A DNA stretch of 27,784 nt from Protostelium mycophagum (Eukaryota; Evosea; Variosea; Protosteliida; Protosteliaceae). Position numbers and translations under genes: made by a program. Of this stretch, positions 9,538 through 18,591 are shown one piece after another; within the stretch, counting starts at the first letter, position 1, and each line of letters starts with the position of its first letter. The DNA is taken from positions 1-27,784 of the forward strand of contig KV921141.1 in the NCBI GenBank assembly GCA_002081555.1, read 5' to 3'. Under the pieces are notes generated by a model. It saw nothing but the letters and a program-made list of their open reading frames with translations, had not been told where the DNA came from and made no database searches.

Positions 9538-10605
9538 ATGAGCGAGGAGGAGAAGCAGCAGCTGCTGAAAGAGCTAGCTAATGAGAAGGAGGAGCATGCG
9601 AAGAGCAGAGAGACACTCGCAAAGACTCAAAAGTCTTTAGAGGAAGCACAGAGAGGGCTAATACAGGCTCAGAAGAAGCTTTCTGAAGAGAAGAAGAGGA
9701 GCGCACAACAACAAAAAGAGACCACAGCAGATCCAGTAGTTGTACAGTCGCCAGCACCTATTCAGATTGACGGCAAGATGGAACAAGAACTTAACGATCT
9801 TCGCGCTCGATTTGCAACTTTAGAACATGAAAATCAGCGACTCCTTCACAATCTGAAAGAGAAAGATAGTGTCATCTCACAATTGGAAGCAGAAATCGAA
9901 GAGGAGAAATTTAACACAGAGCTCGGCAATAGGACCATTGATGATCTCGTGAGTCCCTGGATGTCTTTCATGTATCTGTGACACTGAATTCAACAGCAAC
10001 GACAGCTCGATACGTTAGGAGTGGCACGATCAGACGATGCAGAACAGATTCTTTCAGACGAAGAGAACATCCCAGAAACGAAAGGGACAGAAGCAAAAGA
10101 TGAGAGGGATGAAGAGATCCAAAGGCTAAAGAGGGAGCTGAAAGAGAGTAAAGAGGCAGAGGAGATGGCCTGGAGCAGTATGGGCAAAGAGACAAGCACA
10201 GATGAAGAGGGGAGGCATGCAGAGAAGCTAAGACAGCTCGAGGAACAGATCAAATTGAAAGACGAGACGATCGAGCTTCAGAAGGCGGAGGTGCAGCAGT
10301 TTGAGAAAAAGCTGAAGGATTCGGAGAGGGCTCATGAACAGGAAATGCAAGCGACATATAATGACACCAGTGATGGTGACAGCTTGTATCAACAGCACAT
10401 GATGCATTGTCTAAAAGAACGTGCGGCGCTCGCAGAGGAAGTGGACAAATTGAAGCTCAGGATCGAAGAACAAGATCGAGTTCATATAGAGGCATTGAGG
10501 GAGTTGGAAGAAGAGAGACTTCAGGCAGAGTTGGAAACAATTGGCGAGTTGACCGAGCAGATCGAACAACTAAAGAGGTCATTGCCACAGAAGGAAAATA
10601 AATGA
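9538..10605 (+). CDS. Long coiled-coil protein, unknown
   Basis: Two exons, 9538-9948 and 9997-10605 (TGA), with a 48-nt intron; 339 residues. Nearly the whole length is Glu/Lys/Gln-rich heptad sequence (EEKQQLLKELANEKEEHAKS near the start, KRELKESKEAEEMAW in the middle, EELRRELEEE-like pattern to the end), broken by a short Pro/Val linker at about residues 62-76 (TADPVVVQSPAPIQ) and an acidic stretch around residues 142-170. No catalytic or binding domain is visible. Such proteins are usually scaffolds or cytoskeletal, Golgi or centrosome parts, but nothing here decides which. AATAAA (10597-10602) overlaps the stop, and the stop lies 35 bp from that of the convergent gene. Confidence 0.7.
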
Positions 10606-10640
10606 GCCACTTTTATGTACATCATTTTATGGACATGTGT

Positions 10641-11103
10641 TCAGTAATAAGCGCGAAATTTTTTCTTCTGAGAACTCTCCAAGAGGGTAATTCTGTTCTG
10701 AAGAGACCGGATAATCTCTATGAGCTCGTTGTTCTTTGCTTCTACTTGTTTCATGAGCCAGGTATGATTTGATATCTGCGCTCTGAGATCATCAACCTCC
10801 TGGTATAATTTTGGTGAGGGGTGATAGCCGCAGTTTTGAGTATCGTATGCCTCTTCCATGTCCGTGTCAAGGTATGCTATGTTGATTGCCGCGCAGGCCA
10901 CAATGAGACATGCCATCAAGGGAATGACAAACTGTAAATATTAGCTCAATAGAGAAATTGTTGCGCTTTACCCTCAACTCAGACAGTGCTGGCATCCTGT
11001 ATCTTGACAGTGGCCTCTTTTGGGAAGCTATGCAACGAGGAGCATGAGGTTCCTGTTGCTGTTCTTGCTGTTGCTGCAGTTCTTCTGGTTTCAAGCTCAC
11101 CAT
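10641..11103 (-). CDS. Small single-pass membrane coiled-coil protein, unknown
   Basis: Two exons on the minus strand, 11103-10972 and 10931-10641 (TGA), 40-nt intron, phase 0; 140 residues. The N-terminus is Gln-rich (ELQQQQEQQQE) and basic (KRPLSRYR), then one hydrophobic segment around residues 45-66 (FVIPLMACLIVACAAINIAY), then an acidic patch and a predicted coiled coil (QVEAKNNELIEIIRSLQNRI) ending in basic residues. The segment has no cleavage signal before it, so a signal-anchor or tail-side anchor is likely. I do not recognise the family. The intron is supported because it joins the halves of the membrane segment in frame. Confidence 0.6.
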
Positions 11104-11391
11104 GTTGTTCTTCCCGCGATTGTTCGAAATGGAATGACATCACAAAATTTGTTTACAAACTACAACGGCCACTTTTTCCGGCCACGTTCTCTTTATTTGA
11201 ACACGGGCAGGCAGAACAGTTCAGTCTTAATTGCTGACATCATTTTTACGAGCATAATTAATTGTTTTCGTGAGCTGTAAATCTGTTTGTTTACTTTTAC
11301 GGTTGATCAAAAAGCAACAAAAGATCTGAATCAGGGAGAGCGCTGATAGGGTCCTGGTCTTCTAAATATACGTTCAAAAGGACTCAGTCCC

Positions 11392-11746
11392 ATGATCTTT
11401 TACTCTCACTTGATTGTCAATTTGACCAGAATTTGCGTGTTTAGCCACACCGCTCCTCACAACCTCTACAACGATTTTGCATATCAAATAGCCCTCGAAT
11501 GGCAGGGTTGAGAACTGTATAGACGCGAATGAAATGAAACATCCCTTTATTTCTTACAGATGGCTGGTACGGTGAACTCGAAGTCATTGGGAAGGAAATT
11601 CCAATTGGTAAAGATATGCTTGCTGGTCAATGTGCGATAATGTACCCTACAGAGATTAGTTGTGCATTGACAGAGATGTTCACATTGTTCATACATCCAT
11701 TAGGGATGTGTTCGCAGTCTTCCCAGCCAGATCTATCTGGGACCGC
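11392..11746 (+). CDS. Unknown gene, cut by the assembly gap
   Basis: Exon 11392-11506, a 53-nt GT-AG intron (11507-11559) and exon 11560 up to the gap. The joined frame reads MIFYSHLIVNLTRICVF, then HTAPHNLYNDFAYQIALEWQ, then after the join DGWYGELEVIGKEI and a Cys-containing stretch (GQCAIMYPTEISCALTEM). It is protein-like, with no stop for about 100 codons across the join, but matches nothing I know. The start is the first in-frame ATG after the stop-rich intergenic DNA at 11104-11391; an upstream exon cannot be excluded. Confidence 0.4.
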
Positions 11747-11846
11747 NNNNNNNNNNNNNNNNNNNNNNNNNNNNNNNNNNNNNNNNNNNNNNNNNNNNNN
11801 NNNNNNNNNNNNNNNNNNNNNNNNNNNNNNNNNNNNNNNNNNNNNN
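11747..11846. other. Assembly gap, exactly 100 N
   Basis: A run of exactly 100 N is the usual placeholder for a gap of unknown size, so the distance across it and even contig order may not be true. Confidence 0.95.
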
Positions 11847-11893
11847 AAAAATGGAGAAATTAGCAACATGCTATACGGTCTGAGCTAATCGAG
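11847..11893 (-). pseudogene. Partial, decayed tRNA-Ile(AAU) copy at gap edge
   Basis: Read on the minus strand this starts GCTCGATTAGCTCAG and keeps the acceptor 5' arm, most of the D arm and the anticodon loop CTAAT, as in the intact tRNA at 27351-27423. The anticodon stem has two mismatches and the 3' half is lost in the gap. About 65 bp of 5' flank also resemble the flank of the intact gene, so it is a copied locus that has decayed, or a diverged gene broken by the gap. Confidence 0.65.
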
Positions 11894-11973
11894 CTGTTGT
11901 GAAAATAAGGACGATCTGACAGTGTTTGATCATCATACGACATGACATTACTGCTTTTCGTGTATTATGGTCC

Positions 11974-14900
11974 TCACATTCTGAAGACACCATATTTGGA
12001 GTTGGTCTCTGTTGTAGAGTTCATTGCGAGTGACAGTCCCATTCCTAACACGCGGCGTGTGTCCTTCGGGTCGATGATTCCGTCGTCCCATAATCTTTAT
12101 TATTCAGTCAATATCATTTTATGCTTTTATTCTGTTTGTGTATTTTTACTGATCACCAAATGGAAATTTAAATAATAATGATGACTTTTCACAATGTTAA
12201 AAAGATGCATAAAATCTTTGTGATGTTGATTTTTTCTGCGGCTTTGCCGTAAGTTGCACATTTTTGCTAGTTTGCAAAAATAAACATGCGTCTTTCTGGA
12301 TATTCACAAACTACAATAGTCTAAAAATAGATTCACCTGGCTGAGGAATAGTAAGGCATACCCTGCTCATCATATTCCTTCTCTATATTGCTTCTAAACT
12401 TCTCTTCGTCTTGCGTGCTCCATTCTTTCCCTGATTTAGACATCCCGTCCCTGCGGACTTGTGCCAGCACGGATGCCTGTCACGTGTCACGTGTCATAAT
12501 TGACGTTTGACGTTTTTATTTCAAGTATTCGTGAGAAAATGGTACTTACTGCCTGTGTGCCACCCATCACGGAAATCCTACAAAGAATTAATTTTTTTTT
12601 ATAAAAAATTTTCTAATAAATATTCACAAAATATTTCATCCACAATCACATCAGGTAAATTTTCACGGTAATTACCGTCTTGAGATTCCAAGATCTCACG
12701 TGTAAAATTCCAAGCAGAAAAGTTGGCTCACCTGGCATTGGGCCACATCCACAAGAATCTTGGATCAAATGCTCTGCCACACATACCATAATTACCTGCT
12801 CCAAAGCTGCCTCCAATGATCACCGTGAATTTCGGGACCTGATTTATTTTAATATTCTGACGCGGTGAATCTTTTTGGATTTGTAGTGCCTCGTGCATGG
12901 TAACAATAACAAAAACTATTGCAGCGAAACAATTTCTGAAAATGTCGTAGTGGTGTTGGACGAAAAATGTCTCGTAGAATATGTTTACAATCAAAAACAC
13001 TCGAAGGTAAAAAGAATATACACAAAAATACCGGAGAAATGTATCTTTGCAGCAAAGCCGCTACACATAAAACACGTGTGAGTCTGCCACATAGTATTCG
13101 CCAAATCTCAATACCGACCTTTGCGCAAGACACGGCAGTCACCATCTTGGCACCATTTTTAGCGATTCCGCCGTTCTCGTAAGATTTTCCGACCATGAAT
13201 CCGGTGATATTCTGCAGGAAAAGAAGTGGGATTCCTCTCTGGTTGCAGAGCTGCACGAAATGTGCGCCTTTCAACGCGGATTCGGAGAATAAAATGCCAT
13301 TGTTTGCGACGATTCCCACTGGGTATCCGTGGATTCGGGCGAAACCTGTCACCGTCAGGGAGATTGATATTATTTTCGTGTGTCAACCTGTCACCAAAGT
13401 GGGTCCGTACAATTGTTTGAACTCGTCGAATCTGGACCCGTCTACAATGCGCGCGATGATCTACAACAATTAAAAAGGTGACGTCATCACCTGTCATCAC
13501 CTGTCGCACGTCGAAATTCTTCTTCTTGTCCTTCGGTATGATACCGTACAACTCCTCGCTAGGGTAAAGCGGCTCTTCTCCAACGCCCATAACGCAGTTG
13601 GGGGATTTTTGGATGTTTAAATTTCCGACAATCCTTCTGGCAATGGAGAGGGCGTGGTTGTCGTCCTGGGCGTAATGGTCACTCACTCCACTCATTCTAC
13701 AATGGACGTCGGCACCTCCGAGCTCTTCGGCTGTCACTACCTGTCAAATGTGTCAGTGTGGGGTTGTGATGGAGAAATGTGGTTCGTGGTTTTAGACTTG
13801 CAGAGAATTTATTTCGACTTTGTGTCGGCAGAGATATCCATTTTATGTTTTTGTATATGTCTTGGTGGGGATTTGCGGCAAAGCCGCAAACATAAAATAC
13901 AATTTGAGGCAATCTCAAACGACAGGAGAAATTCTGCCAAGTTACAAACTCCAATTACACTTGGATAACTCTCAATTGATTCTGTACTTCACATAAATGA
14001 AGATAATACCTCTCCAGTGGCGGCTTTGACGAGGGGAGGACCTCCTAAGAATATAGTTCCGCTGTTCTTGACGATGATACTCTCATCTGCCATAGCTGGC
14101 ACGTAAGCCCCTCCCGCTGTACAACTTCCCATCACCACGGCAACCTCATAAATTCAATATTTAAATTTTAAAAAATTCTACGGAAAAGGTGATTTAAAAT
14201 GTATTTTGTTGTAACTCCACGGTGGCTCCACAGTTGGAAGAATTATACAGAAACTATACAATGTCGTCTTGTTATTGCGGCTCTGCCGCAAAAAAGTTCT
14301 ACGCTCAAAAGACACGAGAAAGATGAATTTACGGCTTTTCCGCAAACCAAAACTGCATTGTATTTCTGTCAAGCAAGATTCATTTTGGCTTGCCGAATGT
14401 CCGTCTTTCTCATATTTTATGGTGATTTGTCATATCCCACACAAAACACTCTTTGGCAGCCTCATGTTAAACATATTGACAGAAAGAAATTCACCTGCGG
14501 AATGGATTGTGCAGACATGTTCGCTTGGTTGAAAAAAATCCTTCCAAAGTGTTCCTTGTCGGGAAATACCGAGTCTTGTCTCGGTAAGTTAGCGCCACCG
14601 GAATCCACGAGGTAAAGGCAAGGTAACTTGTTCTGCTGTGCGATCTCTTGGGCTCTGAGATGTTTTTTCACGGTGATGGGGTAGTAGGTTCCTCCCTTCA
14701 CTGTGGCGTCATTCGCCACGATCATGCAGTCAGTGCTGGGAGACATGAGAAGCAGACAATGATGATCTCTTGGACAAAAATTGTGGCACAACGCCATGGT
14801 GTCATATTGATCTACGCAGCTCTGCTGCAAAGACGAGATTTTTTATTCTGAACGTGCCGAATTTGGAGAATAGAGGTAATGTGACATACCCATTGACTCT

Positions 14901-15376
14901 CCCAACACCAGTGAGGATACCTCCTGCAGAGACGACGTCTTCACCGTACATTTTGTACCCTGCGAATTGGGACAATTCGAGAAAAGGAGATCTGTCATCG
15001 TTTCAGAACCAACAAGAGAACCTCTATATGACGTCCTTACCCTGGATCTAAAAGCCTGTTTACTCTTTCTCTTGGTAATAATTTTCCTTTAGAGGTGTGG
15101 CGTTCTCTCGCCTTCTGATCACCACCTGTCCTCTTTAGAGGGTCGTATTCTCGTGGCTCACTCACCTAATTTGATAGAATCTATCTTTTCGTGAAGATCT
15201 TGGACGACTGATTTCATCTCCTCTGCATTCTGGCGAAACTCTGGGGTGTTCCTACCGCTGTCGCCCTCCAAAATATTAAGACCAGATTCTGAAAGGTAAT
15301 TTCTTCTTGGGACGATCGTCTTGAATGTACATTGCCTCTTTGGGCAGCTCAGAAATTGGCGGGATTGCAACATCAT
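11974..15376 (-). CDS. mccb: 3-methylcrotonyl-CoA carboxylase beta (non-biotin) subunit, mitochondrial
   Basis: Twelve exons on the minus strand: 15376-15166, 15125-15041, 14991-14890, 14735-14495, 14144-14010, 13740-13501, 13460-13388, 13345-13119, 12838-12732, 12577-12550, 12476-12337 and 12094-11974 (TGA); 569 residues, the family length. The first about 25 residues are basic and Ser/Arg-rich, as in a mitochondrial presequence. Diagnostic stretches are [125 protein letters not shown] and the end KYGVFRM. It is the carboxyltransferase of leucine breakdown and works with a biotin-bearing alpha subunit not in this window. ATG at 15376 is preferred to the in-frame ATG at 15475, whose extension is AT-rich. 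Confidence 0.97.
12237..12251. repeat. Intron palindrome, TGCGGC-TTT-GCCGTA
   Basis: Six-base arms with one G-T pair, in the 242-nt intron 12095-12336 of the carboxylase gene. Confidence 0.75.
12665..12678. repeat. 14-bp perfect palindrome in an intron
   Basis: ACGGTAATTACCGT in the 154-nt intron 12578-12731. It has a different sequence from the TTGCGGC element but the same setting: the only notable structure in a longer intron. Confidence 0.75.
13049..13061. repeat. Intron palindrome, GCAGC-AAA-GCCGC
   Basis: In the 280-nt intron 12839-13118. One stem position is a wobble-type mismatch; on the sense strand the loop is TTT. Confidence 0.65.
13872..13890. repeat. Intron palindrome, perfect 8-bp arms
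   Basis: TTTGCGGCAAAGCCGCAAA in the 269-nt intron 13741-14009; the longest perfect stem of the set, with an AAA loop on the plus strand. Confidence 0.85.
14275..14291. repeat. Intron palindrome, TTGCGGC-TCT-GCCGCAA
   Basis: Perfect 7-bp arms. With the five bases before it (GTTAT...) it shares a 20-base run, one loop base apart, with the copy at 16563, which supports a common origin. Confidence 0.85.
14329..14345. repeat. Decayed intron palindrome
   Basis: TTACGGCTTTTCCGCAA: the consensus with two mismatched stem positions, in the same intron as the perfect copy at 14275. Confidence 0.5.
14816..14828. repeat. Intron palindrome with compensated arms, GCAGC-TCT-GCTGC
   Basis: In the 154-nt intron 14736-14889. 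Relative to the consensus, both arms changed at the paired position (G to A and C to T), so the 5-bp stem stays perfect. Confidence 0.65.
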
Positions 15377-15492
15377 AATCACCAGATCTCTCGCTTTGTA
15401 ATTTGTGCTACCGTTGTAGAACGAGAATAACCTCTGAATTGAAATTATTTTAAATTTTATTTCTTTCGAGAACAAGATCAGATCAACACAAA
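15377..15492. promoter_or_regulatory. Divergent promoter region, carboxylase / RPB10
   Basis: 116 bp between the start codons. The middle is AT-rich (TTGAAATTATTTTAAATTTT). If the longer carboxylase start at 15475 were used, only 17 bp would remain, which argues against that start. Confidence 0.4.
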
Positions 15493-15806
15493 ATGATCTT
15501 GCCGGTTCGTTGTTTTACTTGCGGAAAGGTTATAGGTAACAAATGGGACAATTACCTGACTCTATTACAAGCAGATTATACTGAGGGGTGAGGATGTGAT
15601 CATATATACTGAAAACTGACCTATAAAGTGACGCTCTTGATGCTTTAGAGCTCCGCAGATATTGCTGTCGTAGAATGCTTCTCACACACGTGGATCTTAT
15701 TGAGAAATTGTCAGTTTCTTAATTTACATGAATTTTAAGAATGTGACTGATGATTCCCAGATTAAACTATAACACTTTAGAACGAAGACCGGGTGCCGAG
15801 CAATGA
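15493..15806 (+). CDS. rpb10: RPB10, shared RNA polymerase I/II/III subunit
   Basis: Three exons, 15493-15587, 15629-15709 and 15761-15806 (TGA); 73 residues against 67-70 in animals and yeast. The sequence starts [18 protein letters not shown] and continues [36 protein letters not shown], then [14 protein letters not shown]. The zinc site is intact: CX2C (CFTC) near the start and the adjacent CC of YCCRRM. RPB10 binds zinc and helps dock RPB3/AC40 in the assembly platform of all three nuclear polymerases. The last exon is small (46 nt) and follows a 51-nt intron ending TTCCCAG. Confidence 0.96.
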
Positions 15807-16003
15807 GGATATTCAAGGTCTTGGGAAGCTTACCATGAACATAAAAGATCTGTGAGTGTTGATGATGACAGACCACGATACGAAATGTACGTTGTGTTTG
15901 TGGACGCTCAACTCTAATCCTTTTTTGTGAACAGAAACCATCGTTCAGGAATCATTCTGCCTCAAGCACACATAAAACCTTGCATATCACACAACAGAAA
16001 AGT

Positions 16004-17598
16004 CTAGTTTAATTTGATCTGTGCAACGGCATCCTCTATACCGAGATCCTCACTGTCCTCCTCCTCTTCTTCATCATCGTCCACACCCTCATTATCCTTC
16101 AAGTTCATCTTAAATTTCTTTCCAACGGCCTGAAAAAATCAATCATCAGTGAAGACTTTTGTCATTGTGGCAGACTTTTCTGTATTCCTGCTACAAAAAC
16201 AGAACCCATGTAATAATGTGTTAGAAGAATGGTGCATGCTTGATCATGAATCCAAAAGATTCTACTCACATTTCTGATCTCCTCGATGGTTTCTTCGCCA
16301 ATACAACTGGACTCCATATCCAAATATTTGAATTTTGAATTCTTTGTGAGAGCGGAAGCCACGTCGAGAGCGCCCTCTTCGAGCTCGTTGTTGGCCAGAG
16401 ATAACTTCTCGAGCTCGGGAAGCTCAGAAGCAAGTTTGGCGATCAGCTTTGCAGTTTTCTCTGAAACGTCGTTACCAGAGAGGTCGAGCACCTTCAAAAA
16501 ATCAGTCCGTATTCTTAAAAATTACATGTGCACACACAATGATGGACATGCCACACAGTTATTGCGGCTATGCCGCAGCAGAAATGGATGGGAGAGAAGC
16601 GTCTTTTTATGTTCTGTGGAAGTCGAACAAAAAGATTACCCTTAATGGGGGCAGTGTCTTTCGTAACACTTTGACAATGTTCACGACACCTTCATCTCCA
16701 AGATTGGCGTCCGATACGGTGAGACTGATCAAGTTCTTCTGTTTTTCGATGATCTCGGCGAGGATGGGCGCGGCAGGACCGCCGAAAGAGTTGTCAGAGA
16801 ACTCTAATGAGACGAGATCAGAGGTGCCCTTGACCAAACCTTGGACGAGTGCCAAGCCTCCTTCGTTCTCTATTCTGTTACCAGAGAAGCGAATGTCTCT
16901 GAGGTTTGGAGACGCAGCGAGGACCTGTCATTAATAAAAATGATGGGTGGACCGACCATTTAATGATAATATTACAGTCCAATAATGAAGATTGTACCTT
17001 CGACAGAGATTTGGCTCCACCATTGCGAAGAAGATTGTTCACGATGTGAAGTTTGGTGAATTTCGTGGTCTCTTGGCAAAGGAGGATTTCTGCAAGGCGC
17101 TCAGCACCTGCCTCATCGATTCCATTATTGTTGACGAGGACTCTCTCCAGATCGAGTTGACCAGAAAGAAGGTCAAAGAAGGCGTTGATACCTGTACACA
17201 ATGAGATTCATCCAAATTTTCGATGTACCTTTCAGACCCAAGGCGTTGTCGCTGACATTGATCTCAACTAAATCCTTTCTGTTCTGAAAATGCTGTCCAA
17301 GAAGACGAACCACTTGTAATGCCTCTTCCTCTGGTCTCCCTTTTTGGTGAGTGGGCGAAGAAAAGACCATCTTACCTGCTATTACATCGGAGAAGTCGAT
17401 GATGGATGTCTCTTTGGGTAACTTGGCGAGAATTGGCGCAATGATCTGTGCTGCCTCGAGTCCAATACTCTTGCCACTGAATTGAATGCTCTTTGGCGGA
17501 GGTGTCTGAGTGAATACCTCTTCTAATTCCTTGGCGAGAACTGTAGCTCTCTCCACGTCTAACCTCTCTCTGGCACCCAAGAACTTGTAAGACGACAT
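16004..17598 (-). CDS. rangap: Ran GTPase-activating protein (RanGAP/Rna1)
   Basis: Six exons on the minus strand: 17598-17376, 17339-17229, 17191-16998, 16924-16640, 16491-16270 and 16129-16004 (TAG); 386 residues, the length of fission yeast Rna1. Eight or so ribonuclease-inhibitor-type LRRs are visible, such as DLVEINVSDNALGLKG, LERVLVNNNGIDEAGAERL, LVSLEFSDNSFGGPAA and LEKLSLANNELEEGALDV, followed by the strongly acidic tail (GVDDDEEEEEDSEDLG) that contacts Ran. It stimulates GTP hydrolysis by Ran in the cytoplasm and so powers nuclear transport. There is no SUMO-type C-terminal domain as in vertebrates and no WPP domain as in plants. The first intron (17340-17375) is 36 nt, a multiple of three and stop-free. 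The 149-nt intron 16492-16639 holds a palindrome copy. Confidence 0.95.
16563..16577. repeat. Intron palindrome, TGCGGC-TAT-GCCGCA
   Basis: Perfect 6-bp arms in the 148-nt intron 16492-16639 of RanGAP; flank GTTAT is shared with the copy at 14275. Confidence 0.8.
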
Positions 17599-17879
17599 GA
17601 TCGATGATGTTTTTGACCTCTCATCTGTTCCGAAGAAATTCTGGTCCGACTACAACGCATAAAATCGGACAGAACGTAATTCCACAGAGTAGCCAAAAAT
17701 AGTCTAAGTAAGGAGCTCTTCTTCTTTGCGTCCGGAGGCACTCACTGAGTTGCCTCACAGCGGATACGAATCTCAAAACCCATCTCACCGGTGTTACAGA
17801 AGGGCCTCCGACAGCGCGTCGAAGAGCGCTTGCTGTGACTAGATCTTGGCCTTCTTCTGAGTATATGCCAGCAGTAATC

Positions 17880-18589
17880 ATGGATTTCTATAAAGACCTC
17901 GTTCCTAACGGAGAAACTCTGCCAGATGAGCTGTTGGAGGTGATTGAAGCTCATATGAGCTGATGATGATGAGACGTTAGGTGGGACAAGCGATTATGGA
18001 CATCACCGCCGCTCTCGAAAATTATAAGAGTTCCTTCGAACAGAAATACATGAAAGAGGCTGTCGTCAAAATCAAGAAGTACGCAGCAGTCGTGAAGAAC
18101 ATGGCGGGTAACAGCATATACAAAGACAATGAAACGAACGCGATCTGCTTCAAAAAAGCAAGGAATGAAATCAAAGTTTTGTTTGGGAATGCCAAAGACA
18201 TCAAATCGGTATGCGCAACGAATGACACAATCTGTTGCTGAAGATCGAAGGCTGGCTCTTCAGAACCAGCAGCGGCATCTGATACGAACGGGTCAGAAGA
18301 AGTAAAAAAACCCATTGAAACCAGAAACAAACAGCAGGACGAGGAATTGAAAAAGCAACGCGAGCAGAGAGCCAGAGAAGCCAGAGATGAGGCAAGAAGC
18401 AGAGATGAAGAGGATGGAGAGGATGCTCTCTCCCAGAAGCGTGCTCAAGACGAAGTGGCAGTCATGATGCGAAAGACTGGCCCAGGCGGGAGTGAGTTAT
18501 CGTCTTTTTCGAAGAGAATTTGGACGCAGCGACATGGGCTTTTGATGCGACACGATACGCTTGTACATCGCACCTTTTCTTCAGACTGA
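17880..18589 (+). CDS. Unknown protein with helical N-terminus and charged tail
   Basis: Exons 17880-17939, 17981-18208 and from 18251; introns of 41 and 42 nt join in phase 0. Unspliced, the last exon runs to TGA at 18587-18589 (208 residues). A strong intron (GTGAGT at about 18492 to TTTTCTTCAG at 18584) may be removed; the frame then meets the same TGA at once, ending ...KTGPGGN. The N-terminal 95 residues look like helical bundle sequence (ALENYKSSFEQKYMKEAVV, ARNEIKVLFGNAKDI); the rest is Lys/Glu/Arg-rich and probably a coiled coil or disordered. I do not recognise the family. It begins 281 bp from RanGAP, divergently, and ends 2 nt before the next start. Confidence 0.55.
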
Positions 18590-18591
18590 AA

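Larger units (their letters stand above)
14145..14494 (-). other. 350-nt intron with two palindromes
   Basis: The longest intron of the carboxylase gene. It contains one perfect and one decayed copy of the palindromic element 54 bp apart (14275 and 14329). A plus-strand frame across it (14199-14615) runs antisense into the exon and is a shadow. Confidence 0.6.

Noticed and set aside
15377-15475. Longer N-terminus for the carboxylase starting at 15475
   Set aside because: The extension is AT-rich, unlike coding DNA nearby, and would leave 17 bp for two divergent leaders. ATG at 15376 gives a normal presequence.
15781-16007. Protein-like stretch after RPB10 ([18 protein letters not shown], then after a possible intron NHRSGIILPQAHIKP to a stop)
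   Set aside because: It cannot be joined in frame to RPB10, whose own end ([14 protein letters not shown]) matches the family. It has no convincing start and overlaps the RanGAP 3' end.
17621-17881. 86-codon minus-strand frame between RanGAP and the next gene, with a hydrophobic stretch
   Set aside because: It overlaps the start codon of the plus-strand gene, has no family pattern and no supporting splice structure. Left as a possible chance frame.
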